A DNA stretch of 64,000 bases from Dactylonectria macrodidyma (lineage: Eukaryota > Ascomycota > Sordariomycetes > Hypocreales > Nectriaceae): contig JAGMUV010000005.1 of assembly GCA_020744425.1 (NCBI GenBank), positions 434,001 through 498,000 on the forward strand, in the 5' to 3' direction. Positions within the stretch are counted from its first letter, which is position 1. The number at the start of each line of letters is the position of its first letter. The translations under genes were made by a program, and so were the position numbers. Positions 1 to 9,583 of this stretch are shown here, one piece after another. The notes under the pieces were generated by a model. It was not told the DNA's origin. It saw only the letters and a list, made by a program, of their open reading frames with translations, and made no database searches.

Positions 1-1064
1 TCCGGCCGGGACAAGATTAAGTCCTTCACGAACCATTCGGAAATCAATCCAGTCGCTACTTGCCGTTTAGCCACGACCTGACATTAGGTTAAATGAGTAG
101 GAGACTGACCAACAATCCCCCACCTGATGCTAGGAAGTTGAGCCATGTTGGATAATTTTTTTTGGCGACAATTGGGGATTATGTTGATTGTTGAGGGGAT
201 GGCCAAGACTGAATATGTTGAGGATGTAAGTCTGTAAGAAGCCAGTGGACTATGTCGAGTTTAAATGTATGGCTCTTCATATTAATTTCTTGATACCGTA
301 GATAATTGGATAAACTGTCAGTGAACCGGATGAAGTCAAGTGACAACTGTGGGTGTGATGGCTGAAAAGGTGCCAGGAACAGGTCGCAGAATGGGTCATT
401 TACTAAACCACGAATAGGGATGGGTTTAGCCGGTGGGATCACTCACCAAGCGACGAATGGGAATAGTCTCAGCCGGCACTATTCCGCCATGGACACTGTA
501 ACGTTTATCCGGACCACTACTGGATTGTCTTATTTAGGTGGGCACGCAGTTTTGACAAGCCATTCGTTGCCGAATTCCGGTTTGTAGATGTCTGATAGGC
601 GTTAACGAGAACACAGATTAGCTGCCATGATGTGTCTGGTAGCAAGTGGCGCATCCCATCGTAGTGATCTTGGGCAACCAAGAGATAGCAGAAAAACGCC
701 ACGCACCATAAGGCATCGACTTACTCTACTATGTCTTTGGTATTAATTTAGCAATTTGAAAATAGATTACAACAGTTCATAGTCGAGTTCAGCTTACTCT
801 ATGCTTTTATTATGTGCATCTTATTTTCTAATTTGGCTATCAGATGAACCTTGTGATTTGCTCGTTCTGCTATAGGCGTTATTGATGTGTGTGGTGTTTT
901 TCTTCCTCCAGAGGCTCACAGAGGGCAAGAGAGCCACTGTCACAGCATCTCCTTTTTCATAAAGGCCACCTCGAATGCAATAAGGATGTCCTTGGTGGAG
1001 GTTGTTGTAAGACCGTTTGAAGTTTCTGGATTACTATATTCCTTGACGTGGGCGTTGGTCTGCA
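1..1064. other. Left-edge intergenic DNA, no supported gene
   Basis: I see no convincing gene here. Short open frames exist on both strands, but none starts with a plausible ATG context together with a recognisable motif, and none joins across splice signals. It is the 3' flank of the oxidoreductase that ends at 1065. Confidence 0.6.
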
Positions 1065-2081
1065 TTACGTTGTATCCTCGCTTTGTTTCTTGATATCCGC
1101 CTCCCACTCCGTCAGTAAACCCATAATCTCAACAGAGTTTGACCAGCTCGGCGATGGACGTTGCGCTTCTTTCACACCAGCGGCCACGCAATCCTCGACA
1201 CGTTTGACCTGATAGCTGAAAGCATCGAGATCCGTTCGAACGACAACCTCTTCGATGGATCCACCGTACGGCTTGATTTCGATGATGTTGTCGCCAGCGA
1301 CGGGCAGCCAGGGGTTTGTCTTGAACCGGAGAGATGCCTTATCGCCCTGAATTACAAATCCGAAATCGTTTCCGAATGTGTCTGTCGATTGGATGGTCCC
1401 CAAGACACCGTTTCCGAAACGCACTGTGAGAGCAGCGTCTCGTACGTGAATAGTTCCGTCGGTCGACACGTTTCCGAGGCTGGAGACTTGCCTGCTCTGA
1501 AAGGCGTCGGAACCAAAGGCTGTTTCCATGATGAAGTGCAACAAGGAAACGGGATAGCAGCCGAGATTGTAAATAGTTCCCATGCCCATCGGGTTGGCTT
1601 TGCGCCAGATGTTGGCGGCGTAGTAACCAGACACTCCGGAGATTCGTCCAAGGGTGCCAGCGCGAATGATTTCGGCCAGTTTATCCATCAATGGGTGGCT
1701 TAGATACATGAGTCCCTCGAGGAAGAAGACATCTGCTTGTCTCACAGCCTCAATCATGGCTTTGGAGTCCTCCATTGTCGTTGCCAGCGACTTTTCTGAC
1801 AGAATTGGCTTGCCGCGCTTGGCTGCAGCAATGGTAGCCGAGGCGTGCATGTGGCTGGGCAGACCGATGTAGACAACATCGACATCCGAGTCATCGAGTA
1901 TCTCTTCAATTGTTTGGTATTTTTTGGAGATGTTGTGCTTGTCGGCAAAGGCATCAAGGCGAGCCGCGTCGCGCCCAAACACAGCTTCGATGCATGATCC
2001 GGGACTGCCCGCAATGGCTTTGGCCACGGTATTAGAGATGAAGCTTGTGCCTAGAATGCCCCAGCGCAACATTTTGGTCAT
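1065..2081 (-). CDS. Gfo/Idh/MocA-family NAD(P)-dependent oxidoreductase
   Basis: Single-exon gene of 338 residues. The open frame runs further upstream but only from a TTG; the first ATG is at 2081 and gives MTKMLRWGILGTSF, placing the Rossmann glycine motif (GILGTSF) right at the N-terminus as is usual for the family. The N-terminal half has the nucleotide-binding fold, including VDVVYIGLPSHMH and a SEKSLA segment that corresponds to the family's EKP lysine motif. The C-terminal half is the alpha/beta substrate-binding domain (YNLGCYPVSLLHF region). Relatives include dimeric dihydrodiol dehydrogenases and sugar or inositol dehydrogenases, so the reaction is probably NAD(P)-dependent oxidation of a polyol, sugar or trans-dihydrodiol in the cytosol. 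The substrate cannot be read from sequence. Length is normal and the frame is intact. Confidence 0.85.
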   Translation of the reverse strand: MTKMLRWGILGTSFISNTVAKAIAGSPGSCIEAVFGRDAARLDAFADKHNISKKYQTIEEILDDSDVDVVYIGLPSHMHASATIAAAKRGKPILSEKSLATTMEDSKAMIEAVRQADVFFLEGLMYLSHPLMDKLAEIIRAGTLGRISGVSGYYAANIWRKANPMGMGTIYNLGCYPVSLLHFIMETAFGSDAFQSRQVSSLGNVSTDGTIHVRDAALTVRFGNGVLGTIQSTDTFGNDFGFVIQGDKASLRFKTNPWLPVAGDNIIEIKPYGGSIEEVVVRTDLDAFSYQVKRVEDCVAAGVKEAQRPSPSWSNSVEIMGLLTEWEADIKKQSEDTT

Positions 2082-2320
2082 TTTTGTGCGAGAAATGTTC
2101 AAATTGGAAATCAAAACGAGTGAGGATTGAATTTGTTTTCTTTGTGAAGTAATTCACAGGTGTGGTACCCCTCACAAACTATTCTTCAACGGTTTCCGGC
2201 GGTGACCGACGGTATCACACCTGATTGCCTATTTAGGTAAGCACAATGTTAGTAATCATAGGTGAGCTCGAACATCAAAAGCCGAATACGAGTTGTCTTT
2301 TCTAGGACTAGCAGAGGGCG

Positions 2321-2333
2321 TCCATTGCGTCAC
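2321..2333. repeat. LINE target-site duplication, 5' copy
   Basis: TCCATTGCGTCAC, repeated exactly at 7869-7881 on the other side of the LINE. Thirteen base pairs is a normal length for target-primed reverse transcription. Because the copies are identical, the insertion is probably young. Confidence 0.85.
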
Positions 2334-2523
2334 GATCTCCGGCTGATCGCTAATCACCTTTGTCGCTTTCTGCTGGTTCTCCATCAAAGCATCCCAGAGT
2401 CTCTCGAAGGATTTTTTCTCCACGAATTCAACCCTTCTTACGGAAATCTCGTTATTTATCTTCTTTATAACTTTTGAAATACCTACCCGGTAGCCGCTTG
2501 GCGGAGATTCAGGCCTTTGGTGG
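2334..2523 (+). promoter_or_regulatory. LINE 5' untranslated leader, presumed internal promoter
   Basis: This 190-nt stretch lies between the 5' target-site copy and the ORF1 ATG. A full-length LINE must carry its promoter inside the transcribed region, so this leader is where it should be. No specific motif is identifiable by eye. That the leader is full length is inferred from the intact ORF1 and the clean target-site junction. Confidence 0.4.
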
Positions 2524-3834
2524 ATGTCTGGCGTTACGAACCCCGCTTCAGACGTCATTGTCGTCATGGAAGGCGAACCGGATGTTCCGGGCGGGGGATA
2601 TCATCGTCCCCTGCGTAAAAGGACCAGAACGACGAGGGCATTAGAGTCCGAGCAGCAAAAAGGCGATATGGAATGGCAGGAGGAGGAGAGCAGCGAGGGA
2701 GCTCTGAGTCATACGCGAACTAAGAAAAGAACCACGCCTAAGGCAGCTGGCAGCATGACCGAGGCGATCCAGGGTTTGAAACGACTCCTGGAACAGGATT
2801 TCAATCAAAGAATGGAAGCAATGAAGGCAGAGTTTCAGCTCGAGTTTACAAAACTTAGCGACCGCATGGCTGAGGAAGTCACTAGGACCACGGCCCAGAT
2901 GGCGCAAGAATTGTCACAGGCTCGAGAGCAGCTCACCCTGGTTTGCAGCGAGTTGGAGCAGACCCGGCTACAGCTGGACACCTTGACCAATGCTCATGCA
3001 GCAAGATCGCCTAGTCAGACATATGCAGATGCTGCCAGGATGACGCCTATTAGTATTACCACTCAAACCCCATCCACGGTTCGATCGGCAACCCCGGAAC
3101 CGGTGTTCTGCACGGTAGACACATCCAGGGTGCCCGAGGATCATATCGGAGATACTACACCAGCAGTGCTTCGCAGGACCATTGAACAGGAAATGCGAAC
3201 ATCTAGCGACCAACCTAGTTGGCGATGTGTTGCAGTGACCAGAGATGGACGAAATGCCAACCGCCTGAGGGTCATCGGTAGGAACGAGGAAGAACTGAAG
3301 AAGATCAAGACCATTATTGAGGTCAAGAAGGCTCCAGGTGCGAGAGTCCTTCGTGACCAACTGTACCCAGTCAAAGTTGACAATATCAACCGTACCGCCG
3401 TTCTCGACCAGGAAGGCAAGGTCCTTCCTGGAGCAATGGAAGCCTTGGGCCAAGAGAATGAAGTCCAGATTGCCAAGATGGCCTGGTTGAGTCGCAGGGA
3501 TAACGCAAAGGCATATGGATCCATGGTGGTATACCTCACCAAAAACAGTGATGCCAGGAGACTCTTACAGGAACGCTACTTCCTTGCAGCCGGTGAATCG
3601 GCTTATACCAGCATGTTCGAGCGGAGAACCGGACCGATACAATGCTATAACTGCCAGGAGCTCGGCCACAAGGCTTTCTCGTGCAGCAAGAATCGGGTAT
3701 GTGCGAGGTGCGCTGCCGAAGGCCACCATCATAGTGAGTGCCAGACGCAGGTACCCAAGTGCGTACCCTGTGGTGGACCGCACGAGTCGTTCAGTCGAAG
3801 CTGCCCGAAACTCTACCCTACTCGGCATGAGTAG
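2524..3834 (+). CDS. LINE ORF1, Gag-like nucleic-acid-binding protein
   Basis: 436 residues from an ATG. The N-terminus is basic and polar. About residues 80-155 form a long charged helix rich in E, Q, L and K, likely a coiled coil for self-association. About residues 160-300 hold the central region. The C-terminus has CCHC zinc knuckles: CYNCQELGHKAFSC, then CARCAAEGHHHSEC, then a third CVPCGGPHESFSRSC. The protein should package LINE RNA into a ribonucleoprotein with the ORF2 enzyme. Its stop codon overlaps the ORF2 start in the eight bases ATGAGTAG, so ORF2 is probably translated by termination-reinitiation. Confidence 0.9.
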   Translation: MSGVTNPASDVIVVMEGEPDVPGGGYHRPLRKRTRTTRALESEQQKGDMEWQEEESSEGALSHTRTKKRTTPKAAGSMTEAIQGLKRLLEQDFNQRMEAMKAEFQLEFTKLSDRMAEEVTRTTAQMAQELSQAREQLTLVCSELEQTRLQLDTLTNAHAARSPSQTYADAARMTPISITTQTPSTVRSATPEPVFCTVDTSRVPEDHIGDTTPAVLRRTIEQEMRTSSDQPSWRCVAVTRDGRNANRLRVIGRNEEELKKIKTIIEVKKAPGARVLRDQLYPVKVDNINRTAVLDQEGKVLPGAMEALGQENEVQIAKMAWLSRRDNAKAYGSMVVYLTKNSDARRLLQERYFLAAGESAYTSMFERRTGPIQCYNCQELGHKAFSCSKNRVCARCAAEGHHHSECQTQVPKCVPCGGPHESFSRSCPKLYPTRHE

Positions 3835-6800
3835 GATATTCCAGGTAATTCAACTGAATGTAAGAAAACAGGACACGGTACATGAGAGCCTAATGAACGA
3901 TACGCGACCCCAAGATTTTGCAGTTGTGGCGGTCCAAGAACCACCAGCATGGAAAAGTGACGGCAAACTATTAACAGTCCCTATGGGGCATCCCAGATGG
4001 ATTAAAATGGTCCCTACGATTTGGAGAGATGGCAGATGGCCGATCCGGAGCATGTTGTGGGTGAATAGGGACTTGGAGGTCAACCAAGTACCAATACAGT
4101 CCCCGGACTTGACAGCAGCAGCCATACGACTTCCGGACCGAATAATGTTGGTTGTGTCAGTGTATGTGCCGGGACGCAAGCCCCAGGCTCTTCGAAATAC
4201 ATGCCATACCCTGCACCAGGTGATCCTCGACCTCAGGAGCAGGGCAGGGATGGCGGTGGACGTCATACTGGCCGGAGATTTTAACCAACACGACCGGCTA
4301 TGGGGAGGAGACGACGTGGCCTTAGCAAGGCAAGGCGAGGCCGAACCGATCATCGACCTCATGAACGAACACGGTCTTTGCAGCCTCCTCCCGAGAGGCA
4401 CAAAGACATGGCAAGGCCCCGACAAGGAAAGCACAATCGACCTGGTGCTGGCGACGGCGGAGGTGGCAGACGAAATGGTGACGTGCTCCATACACCCGAC
4501 AGAACACGGATCGGACCACCGGGCGATCCAAACGACGTTCGATCTCGCGAGGCCTGATCGGATTGTCACGGAAAGACTGTTGTTCAAGAATGCACCATGG
4601 ACAGCAATTAGAGCCAAAGTGGAGGACAATCTCCAAGAGCTTCCCTGGACAGTCGGCGTGCAGGAACAGACAGACCAGTTAATGAGGGTCATCCTCGAGG
4701 CGATCCACGAGCTGACGCCCCGAGCACAACCAGTACCGTACGCGAAGCGCTGGTGGACGAAGGATTTGACGAGACTTCGGCGGGTGTACACGTTCTGGCG
4801 GAATCAGGCTAGGGCACAGCGGCGAGCAGGTCAGGTGAGGCCCGACCTGGAAGGACGGGCCAAGGAAGCATCCAAGGAGTACCATGATGCCATTCGGAAA
4901 CAGAAGAAACTGCACTGGGACGAGTTCCTAGCAGAAGATGTCAACATATGGAAGGCAGCCAAGTATTTGAAACCTGGAAAGGACATCATGGACGATAGGG
5001 TGCCCCCTTTGAAGAGACAAGACGGCTCCACCACTGTAGATAGGGTGGAGCAGGCAGAGGAGCTATTCAGCACGTTCTTCCCGCCGTTGCCGGCCAGGAT
5101 TGAAGATGAAGGCGACCGACCGCAACGGACGGAAGTGCACATGCCAGACCTCACCATGGAGGAAGTTGAAGAAAAAGTGATAGCAGCGAAACCTTGGAAA
5201 GCGCCTGGAGAGGATGGTCTGCCAGCAATGGTGTGGAAACAGCTTTGGCCAGTGGTTAGATACCGTGTCTTGCACCTCTTCGACACATCCCTCAGGGATG
5301 GTGTGGTACCCCACCAGTGGAGGAGCGCGAAGATCATCCCGCTAAAGAAAGCAGACAAGGGAGACTACACAGTGGCCAAGGCATGGAGACCGATATCGCT
5401 GCTGTCAACACTGGGCAAGATACTCGAGGCAGTCGTTGCAGAGCGGATATCCTATGTAGTGGAAAGCTATGGATTGCTGCCCGCAAACCACTTCGGGGCA
5501 AGGAAGCGAAGGTCAGCCGAACAAGCACTGATACTGCTGCAGGAGCAGATCTATAAGGCATGGAGGGCCGGCAGGGTGCTCAGTCTGATCAGTTTCGACG
5601 TCAAAGGCGCTTACAATGGAGTGTTCAAAGAACGACTACTGGAGAGGCTGAAGGCGAGAGGCATACCTGGTGGACTGGTGAGATGGATTGACGCCTTCTG
5701 CTCTGGACGAATGGCCACCGTGGTGGTAAATGGGCACACGTCACAGCTACGGGAGTTGCCACAGGCAGGTCTCCCGCAAGGATCACCGCTGTCGCCGGTG
5801 TTGTTCCTGTTCTTCAATGCAGATTTGGTGCAGAGAAGAATCAACGCAAGAGGTGGCTCGATGGCATTCGTGGACGACTACTCAGCCTGGGTGGTGGGAC
5901 CAACAGCGGAGGAGAATCGAGCCGGCATCCAATCAATTATAGACGAAGCACTGGGCTGGGAAAGACGGAGCGGTGCGACGTTTAACGGAGACAAAACGGC
6001 CATCGTGCATTTCACGCGAAACGCCGCGCGTACCAGCGACAAACCGTTCATGATCAAAGGAAAAGTAGTCAAGCCCAAGACCAGCGCCAAGATCCTGGGA
6101 GTGGTCATGGACGCGAAACTACGATACAAGGAACACATAGCTAAAGCTGCCGCAAAGGGGCTCTCGGCCGCTATGTGTTTGAAAAGACTGAAAATGTTGT
6201 CACCGCGGACGGCGAGACAACTGTTCGTAGCAACAGTGGCTCCCACCATGGACTATGCGTCTAGCGTGTGGGCGCATTCATGCGGCATTAGAGAAGCCGC
6301 TTGGCTGGACAAAGCACAGATGGTTGGAGCACAGGCGATCACGGGAGCTTTCCGGACCGTGGCAACAGCGGTGGCCGAGGCCGAAGCTAGCATCCAACCG
6401 GTGCAAGAACGGCATGCGCAAGCGGCAACAAGGTTTTGGATCAACCTCCGGACCCTTCCCAGGACACACCCGTTGGCGACACTGAAAGTGAAAGTGTGTC
6501 GCCGATTCGTATCGCCGATGCAGAGGATTGCTCAAGTACAAGGGGAAACAGCCACTGAACGAATGGAGATCATTCGGGAGTACGCGTTACCGCCATGGAG
6601 AGACCGTATCCCGGTGTTGTGCGACCCTGACCGGGAGAGAGCGGTGGAAGAAGCAAAGAGGGTGGATGGCATAGTCATGGCCACCTGCTCCTCGCAGAGA
6701 AGGGGCATGGTAGGCATGGGAGGTGTCGTACAAGATACGGCGATCAACAACGATGACGAGGTAGTGGCCAGCTACTCCATCACTCTCGGGTTGACGGAGG

Positions 6801-7606
6801 AGCTGAACCTATACATCGCCGAGCTGGGAGCTATAGAGATGGTATTGAGATGTATGCCGTCTGGACTCTGCCGGCGGGATATGACTGTCATGACGAGCAG
6901 CCGCTCCGCACTAGAAGCCATACGGCGGCCACGACAACAATCCGGCCAACAAATCATACGGCAAATATACGACCATATCAAGCGTCTCGAAGACGAGGGC
7001 CACTCTCTCCGGATGTTGTGGGTTCCAGCAGGAGAAGAGGATTTCGCGCTGGGACCAAAAGCCAAAGCAGCAGCGCGGAAGGCCACAGAAGGAGAATGCA
7101 GACCAGATGTGCCACCGCATCTAGCAAGATCCACAAGGATAAGACTAGCGATAACCAAGCAGCAGCAAACAAGAACACTACCAGAAAGAGTCGGGAAATA
7201 CTCGAAGCAGATAGATACGGCACTGCCAGGCAAGCATACCCGTACTCTATATGACTCGCTGAAGAGGAAGGAAGCAGACGTACTATCACAGCTCCGCACC
7301 GGAATGGTGAGACTTAACAGCTTTCTGTGCAAGATAGGAACGATGGAATCGGACACTTGCGAATGCGGGCTAGCATCAGAGACAGTGGAACACTTCCTAT
7401 TCCGCTGCGCAAAATGGACCGCGCAACGGGAAGGCATGTTGCGATGTTCACAGACGAAGATGGGAAACCTATCATACTTCCTGGGAGGAAAGGCGGCGTC
7501 TGACGGTGACAAATGGGCGCCAGACATGCGGGCAGTACGGGCGACGATCAAATTTGCCATTGCAACGGGGAGGCTTGACATGGACCAGAAGCCTCAGGCA
7601 CACTAA
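3827..7606 (+). CDS. LINE ORF2: endonuclease, reverse transcriptase, degenerate RNase H
   Basis: 1259 residues from the ATG at 3827. The frame is open further upstream, but that part overlaps ORF1 and lacks family similarity. Domains in order: exonuclease-endonuclease-phosphatase fold (VIQLNVRK at the N-terminus, AVQEPP, AGDFN near residue 150, GSDHRAI near 230); reverse transcriptase with WRPISLLSTLGKILE, ISFDVKGAYN, GLPQGSPLSPVLF and the catalytic FVDD near residue 681; an RNase H-like region near 940-1070 that seems to lack some catalytic acids; and a C-terminal CECG...HFLFRC finger near 1178. It nicks target DNA and copies the element RNA in place. No internal stop or frameshift is present. 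Confidence 0.92.
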   Translation: MSRIFQVIQLNVRKQDTVHESLMNDTRPQDFAVVAVQEPPAWKSDGKLLTVPMGHPRWIKMVPTIWRDGRWPIRSMLWVNRDLEVNQVPIQSPDLTAAAIRLPDRIMLVVSVYVPGRKPQALRNTCHTLHQVILDLRSRAGMAVDVILAGDFNQHDRLWGGDDVALARQGEAEPIIDLMNEHGLCSLLPRGTKTWQGPDKESTIDLVLATAEVADEMVTCSIHPTEHGSDHRAIQTTFDLARPDRIVTERLLFKNAPWTAIRAKVEDNLQELPWTVGVQEQTDQLMRVILEAIHELTPRAQPVPYAKRWWTKDLTRLRRVYTFWRNQARAQRRAGQVRPDLEGRAKEASKEYHDAIRKQKKLHWDEFLAEDVNIWKAAKYLKPGKDIMDDRVPPLKRQDGSTTVDRVEQAEELFSTFFPPLPARIEDEGDRPQRTEVHMPDLTMEEVEEKVIAAKPWKAPGEDGLPAMVWKQLWPVVRYRVLHLFDTSLRDGVVPHQWRSAKIIPLKKADKGDYTVAKAWRPISLLSTLGKILEAVVAERISYVVESYGLLPANHFGARKRRSAEQALILLQEQIYKAWRAGRVLSLISFDVKGAYNGVFKERLLERLKARGIPGGLVRWIDAFCSGRMATVVVNGHTSQLRELPQAGLPQGSPLSPVLFLFFNADLVQRRINARGGSMAFVDDYSAWVVGPTAEENRAGIQSIIDEALGWERRSGATFNGDKTAIVHFTRNAARTSDKPFMIKGKVVKPKTSAKILGVVMDAKLRYKEHIAKAAAKGLSAAMCLKRLKMLSPRTARQLFVATVAPTMDYASSVWAHSCGIREAAWLDKAQMVGAQAITGAFRTVATAVAEAEASIQPVQERHAQAATRFWINLRTLPRTHPLATLKVKVCRRFVSPMQRIAQVQGETATERMEIIREYALPPWRDRIPVLCDPDRERAVEEAKRVDGIVMATCSSQRRGMVGMGGVVQDTAINNDDEVVASYSITLGLTEELNLYIAELGAIEMVLRCMPSGLCRRDMTVMTSSRSALEAIRRPRQQSGQQIIRQIYDHIKRLEDEGHSLRMLWVPAGEEDFALGPKAKAAARKATEGECRPDVPPHLARSTRIRLAITKQQQTRTLPERVGKYSKQIDTALPGKHTRTLYDSLKRKEADVLSQLRTGMVRLNSFLCKIGTMESDTCECGLASETVEHFLFRCAKWTAQREGMLRCSQTKMGNLSYFLGGKAASDGDKWAPDMRAVRATIKFAIATGRLDMDQKPQAH

Positions 7607-7868
7607 CTATTCAGATTGAATCCTACTAACGTCATACAGTCTCATTTTGGCAGACCGTGCTTCAGCTGCTGAGGATAGGATGCTGAACACTTGGAGAAAT
7701 TGGCCTTCAAGCAGGCCTGTCACTGCATATACATCAGATTGGACCAGCCAGTAAAGTGAAATTGTGGGGCTTCGGGTGATTATGGAAGAACCGTACGAAA
7801 CGAAAATAGCTTAGCGCAAAGGCCCTCTGGGGTGTGTCCCCCCGGGCGAAATAAAATCCATCCATCCA
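7607..7868 (+). other. LINE 3' untranslated region with ATCC-repeat tail
   Basis: Non-coding 3' end of the element. It ends in AATAAAATCC followed by repeated TCCA units running into the target-site copy TCCATTGCGTCAC. Because the target itself begins with TCCA, the junction is ambiguous by a few bases and suggests microhomology between the element tail and the target during priming. Confidence 0.75.
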
Positions 7869-7881
7869 TCCATTGCGTCAC
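7869..7881. repeat. LINE target-site duplication, 3' copy
   Basis: Exact copy of TCCATTGCGTCAC at 2321-2333. It follows directly on the tetranucleotide tail of the element. Confidence 0.85.
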
Positions 7882-8326
7882 TCTACTACTGTGTCAATTG
7901 TTGCTTTCTATTTGATGGAGGGCTCTCAAAATATACTTGGGTTCTCTACGCTACATACTTGTCTACGAATTTTTGTGTTAAGATGTCTGTCACCAATGCC
8001 CTTAATTGAACTCGGTTCGGATTCATCACTGGAGTGACAATGAAGCATATCCGATCTGTAGTTTGAGTCTGAGTCTATGCCACTGTTACAACCTCGAGTT
8101 GCACTTCCCTCTTGGCAAACGCCTTACCAATAAGGCTGCGAGTGTCTCGCTGCCGACTGGTTGGCCGCCAATAATTGGCCTCGGAGCCAAGTCATCTGCA
8201 CCGCCACATTGGATGCCTAACATTGAAACACGTTCAAGGTGACACGAATACCCCCTCCTCCAAGCACATCGCATCTTGGCCTCTGTCTGCATCTTGTGTT
8301 TTGCATCCTCTCTCACAGAAGTCATC
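7882..8326. other. Upstream region of the F-box-like gene
   Basis: Intergenic DNA between the LINE and the ATG at 8327. Pyrimidine-rich just before the start, as expected for a fungal core promoter. No further gene seen. Confidence 0.5.
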
Positions 8327-9466
8327 ATGGCTTCATTGACTTCACTTCCTCCCGAGATCCTCGTCTCCCTCCCAGAATATCTACACAACATAGAAGACTA
8401 CACCAGCCTTTCGTCGACATGTCGAACCCTCGGCTCGGCTCTCGCATCAGCTTCGCCCAACACCATCTTGCGACTCGCAGCCGCCCAGTCACGCGAATTC
8501 TTTGACCCCTCTCCCTACTTTCTGGTTGCAGCAACAGCTCGACAGCTTGGTGACTGGGCGAGGCTCTCGAGCTCCAACGAAGCCGCCCTGGTGACCGCGT
8601 GTCGATCCGGCTTGGATGGTATGCTTGCCCTCGCGCTCGACCATTGTGGCCTCACACTATCCCGTATCCGCGAGCTGTACGAGATGCGTTTTTCCATCCT
8701 CAACCCTGTCACCGATATCATCGATCAGTGCGTCGGCGAGAAATGGTACAAGACCCCTAACTTCTGGGATGGCGGTGTTGATGATGCATACACCATCGAT
8801 GCCGACCCATGCAGTACCTTGTTCCACCTCGCCATCTACGGAGAGCTCTTTGGGCCCGACCTCACCACATATCTCGACAAACCGCATGCTTCGTTGCCTC
8901 AACGCTCTCTGACCGTCGATACACGCCTCGAGTTTGTGAAATACTGCATCCCTGATTTTGCTTGCGAACGGCGGGGTCAGATGAACTCGTGGGGCTCTCG
9001 AATGACCGGACTCGACCCTCGCCGCGACGTCGAGCCTGTTGGCCCTTACGCCACTTCCCCTGGAGGACACTACCAGACGCCGCTCAAGGACAACAATCTA
9101 GCGTTGGTATGGGTGCTCAAAAGCACTCGCTGGAAGCCCCATTGGAAGAGGCTAAGACAGAAGGCTGGCGACGAGTTTCAGGACGGTTACGAAGAATCCT
9201 GGTGGTATGAGGCAGAAGACGAAGGGGACTGGAGACAGAGGCTGTGGGAGAATATCATGGTTTGCCAGGGCCTCGACGGCCTAGGCATGATGAGGCCTAA
9301 ATTGCAGGAAGCGTGGTTGGACCAAGTTCGAGGCTGGAGAGCAAAGATTGCAGCACTGGAGAATGAGCCTGCGAGAATCATGGTGCGAAGGCAAGCCACG
9401 TATGATTATCCCTTTTTGATAGGAGATCTGCGCGTTTGCGCCAGTGGATATGTTGGCGGCACGTAA
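8327..9466 (+). CDS. F-box-like domain protein
   Basis: 379 residues in one exon. The frame extends upstream from a TTG, but the first ATG at 8327 gives MASLTSLPPEILVSLPEYL, which starts directly with an F-box-like helix (LPPEIL..L..YL, then TSLSSTCRTLGSAL). About residues 1-45 form that motif; the rest is a variable region typical of fungal F-box proteins, with tryptophan- and charge-rich segments toward the C-terminus. F-box proteins recruit substrates to SCF ubiquitin ligases through Skp1; here that role is inferred from the N-terminal motif only. No repeats such as WD40 or LRR are visible, so the substrate is unknown. Confidence 0.7.
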   Translation: MASLTSLPPEILVSLPEYLHNIEDYTSLSSTCRTLGSALASASPNTILRLAAAQSREFFDPSPYFLVAATARQLGDWARLSSSNEAALVTACRSGLDGMLALALDHCGLTLSRIRELYEMRFSILNPVTDIIDQCVGEKWYKTPNFWDGGVDDAYTIDADPCSTLFHLAIYGELFGPDLTTYLDKPHASLPQRSLTVDTRLEFVKYCIPDFACERRGQMNSWGSRMTGLDPRRDVEPVGPYATSPGGHYQTPLKDNNLALVWVLKSTRWKPHWKRLRQKAGDEFQDGYEESWWYEAEDEGDWRQRLWENIMVCQGLDGLGMMRPKLQEAWLDQVRGWRAKIAALENEPARIMVRRQATYDYPFLIGDLRVCASGYVGGT

Positions 9467-9583
9467 CGTGTCCATGTCTATGGAGCACTTCAAGGGGCAA
9501 AAAACGATGATGAATTAGTGAGACAGTCAGCCTACTCAGAGAGCTCCATCACTATAAGTCTGGATGCTGAGATCGACGAGATA

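Larger units (their letters stand above)
2334..7868 (+). mobile_element. Complete two-ORF LINE (non-LTR retrotransposon), Tad-like
   Basis: The element is about 5.5 kb between exact 13-bp duplications. It has a 5' untranslated leader of about 190 nt (2334-2523), ORF1 (2524-3834), ORF2 (3827-7606), a 3' untranslated region of about 250 nt, and a 3' end of short ATCC/TCCA repeats (about 7857-7873) instead of a long poly(A). Gag-like ORF1 with zinc knuckles, and ORF2 with an apurinic-type endonuclease, reverse transcriptase and a C-terminal CCHC-like finger, match fungal Tad-clade LINEs. Clade assignment is from domain order, not a tree. Both ORFs are uninterrupted and not AT-enriched, so there is no sign of repeat-induced point mutation. 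Confidence 0.92.

Noticed and set aside
179..702. Two minus-strand open frames at the left edge (87 and 61 codons)
   Set aside because: No motif, no splice partner, and composition like intergenic DNA. Not reported as genes.
1161..1703. 180-codon plus-strand frame opposite the Gfo/Idh/MocA gene
   Set aside because: Antisense shadow of a clearly conserved protein; it lacks any family similarity.
6772..7581. 269-codon minus-strand frame inside LINE ORF2
   Set aside because: Antisense to the conserved ORF2 coding sequence; a by-product of its codon composition.
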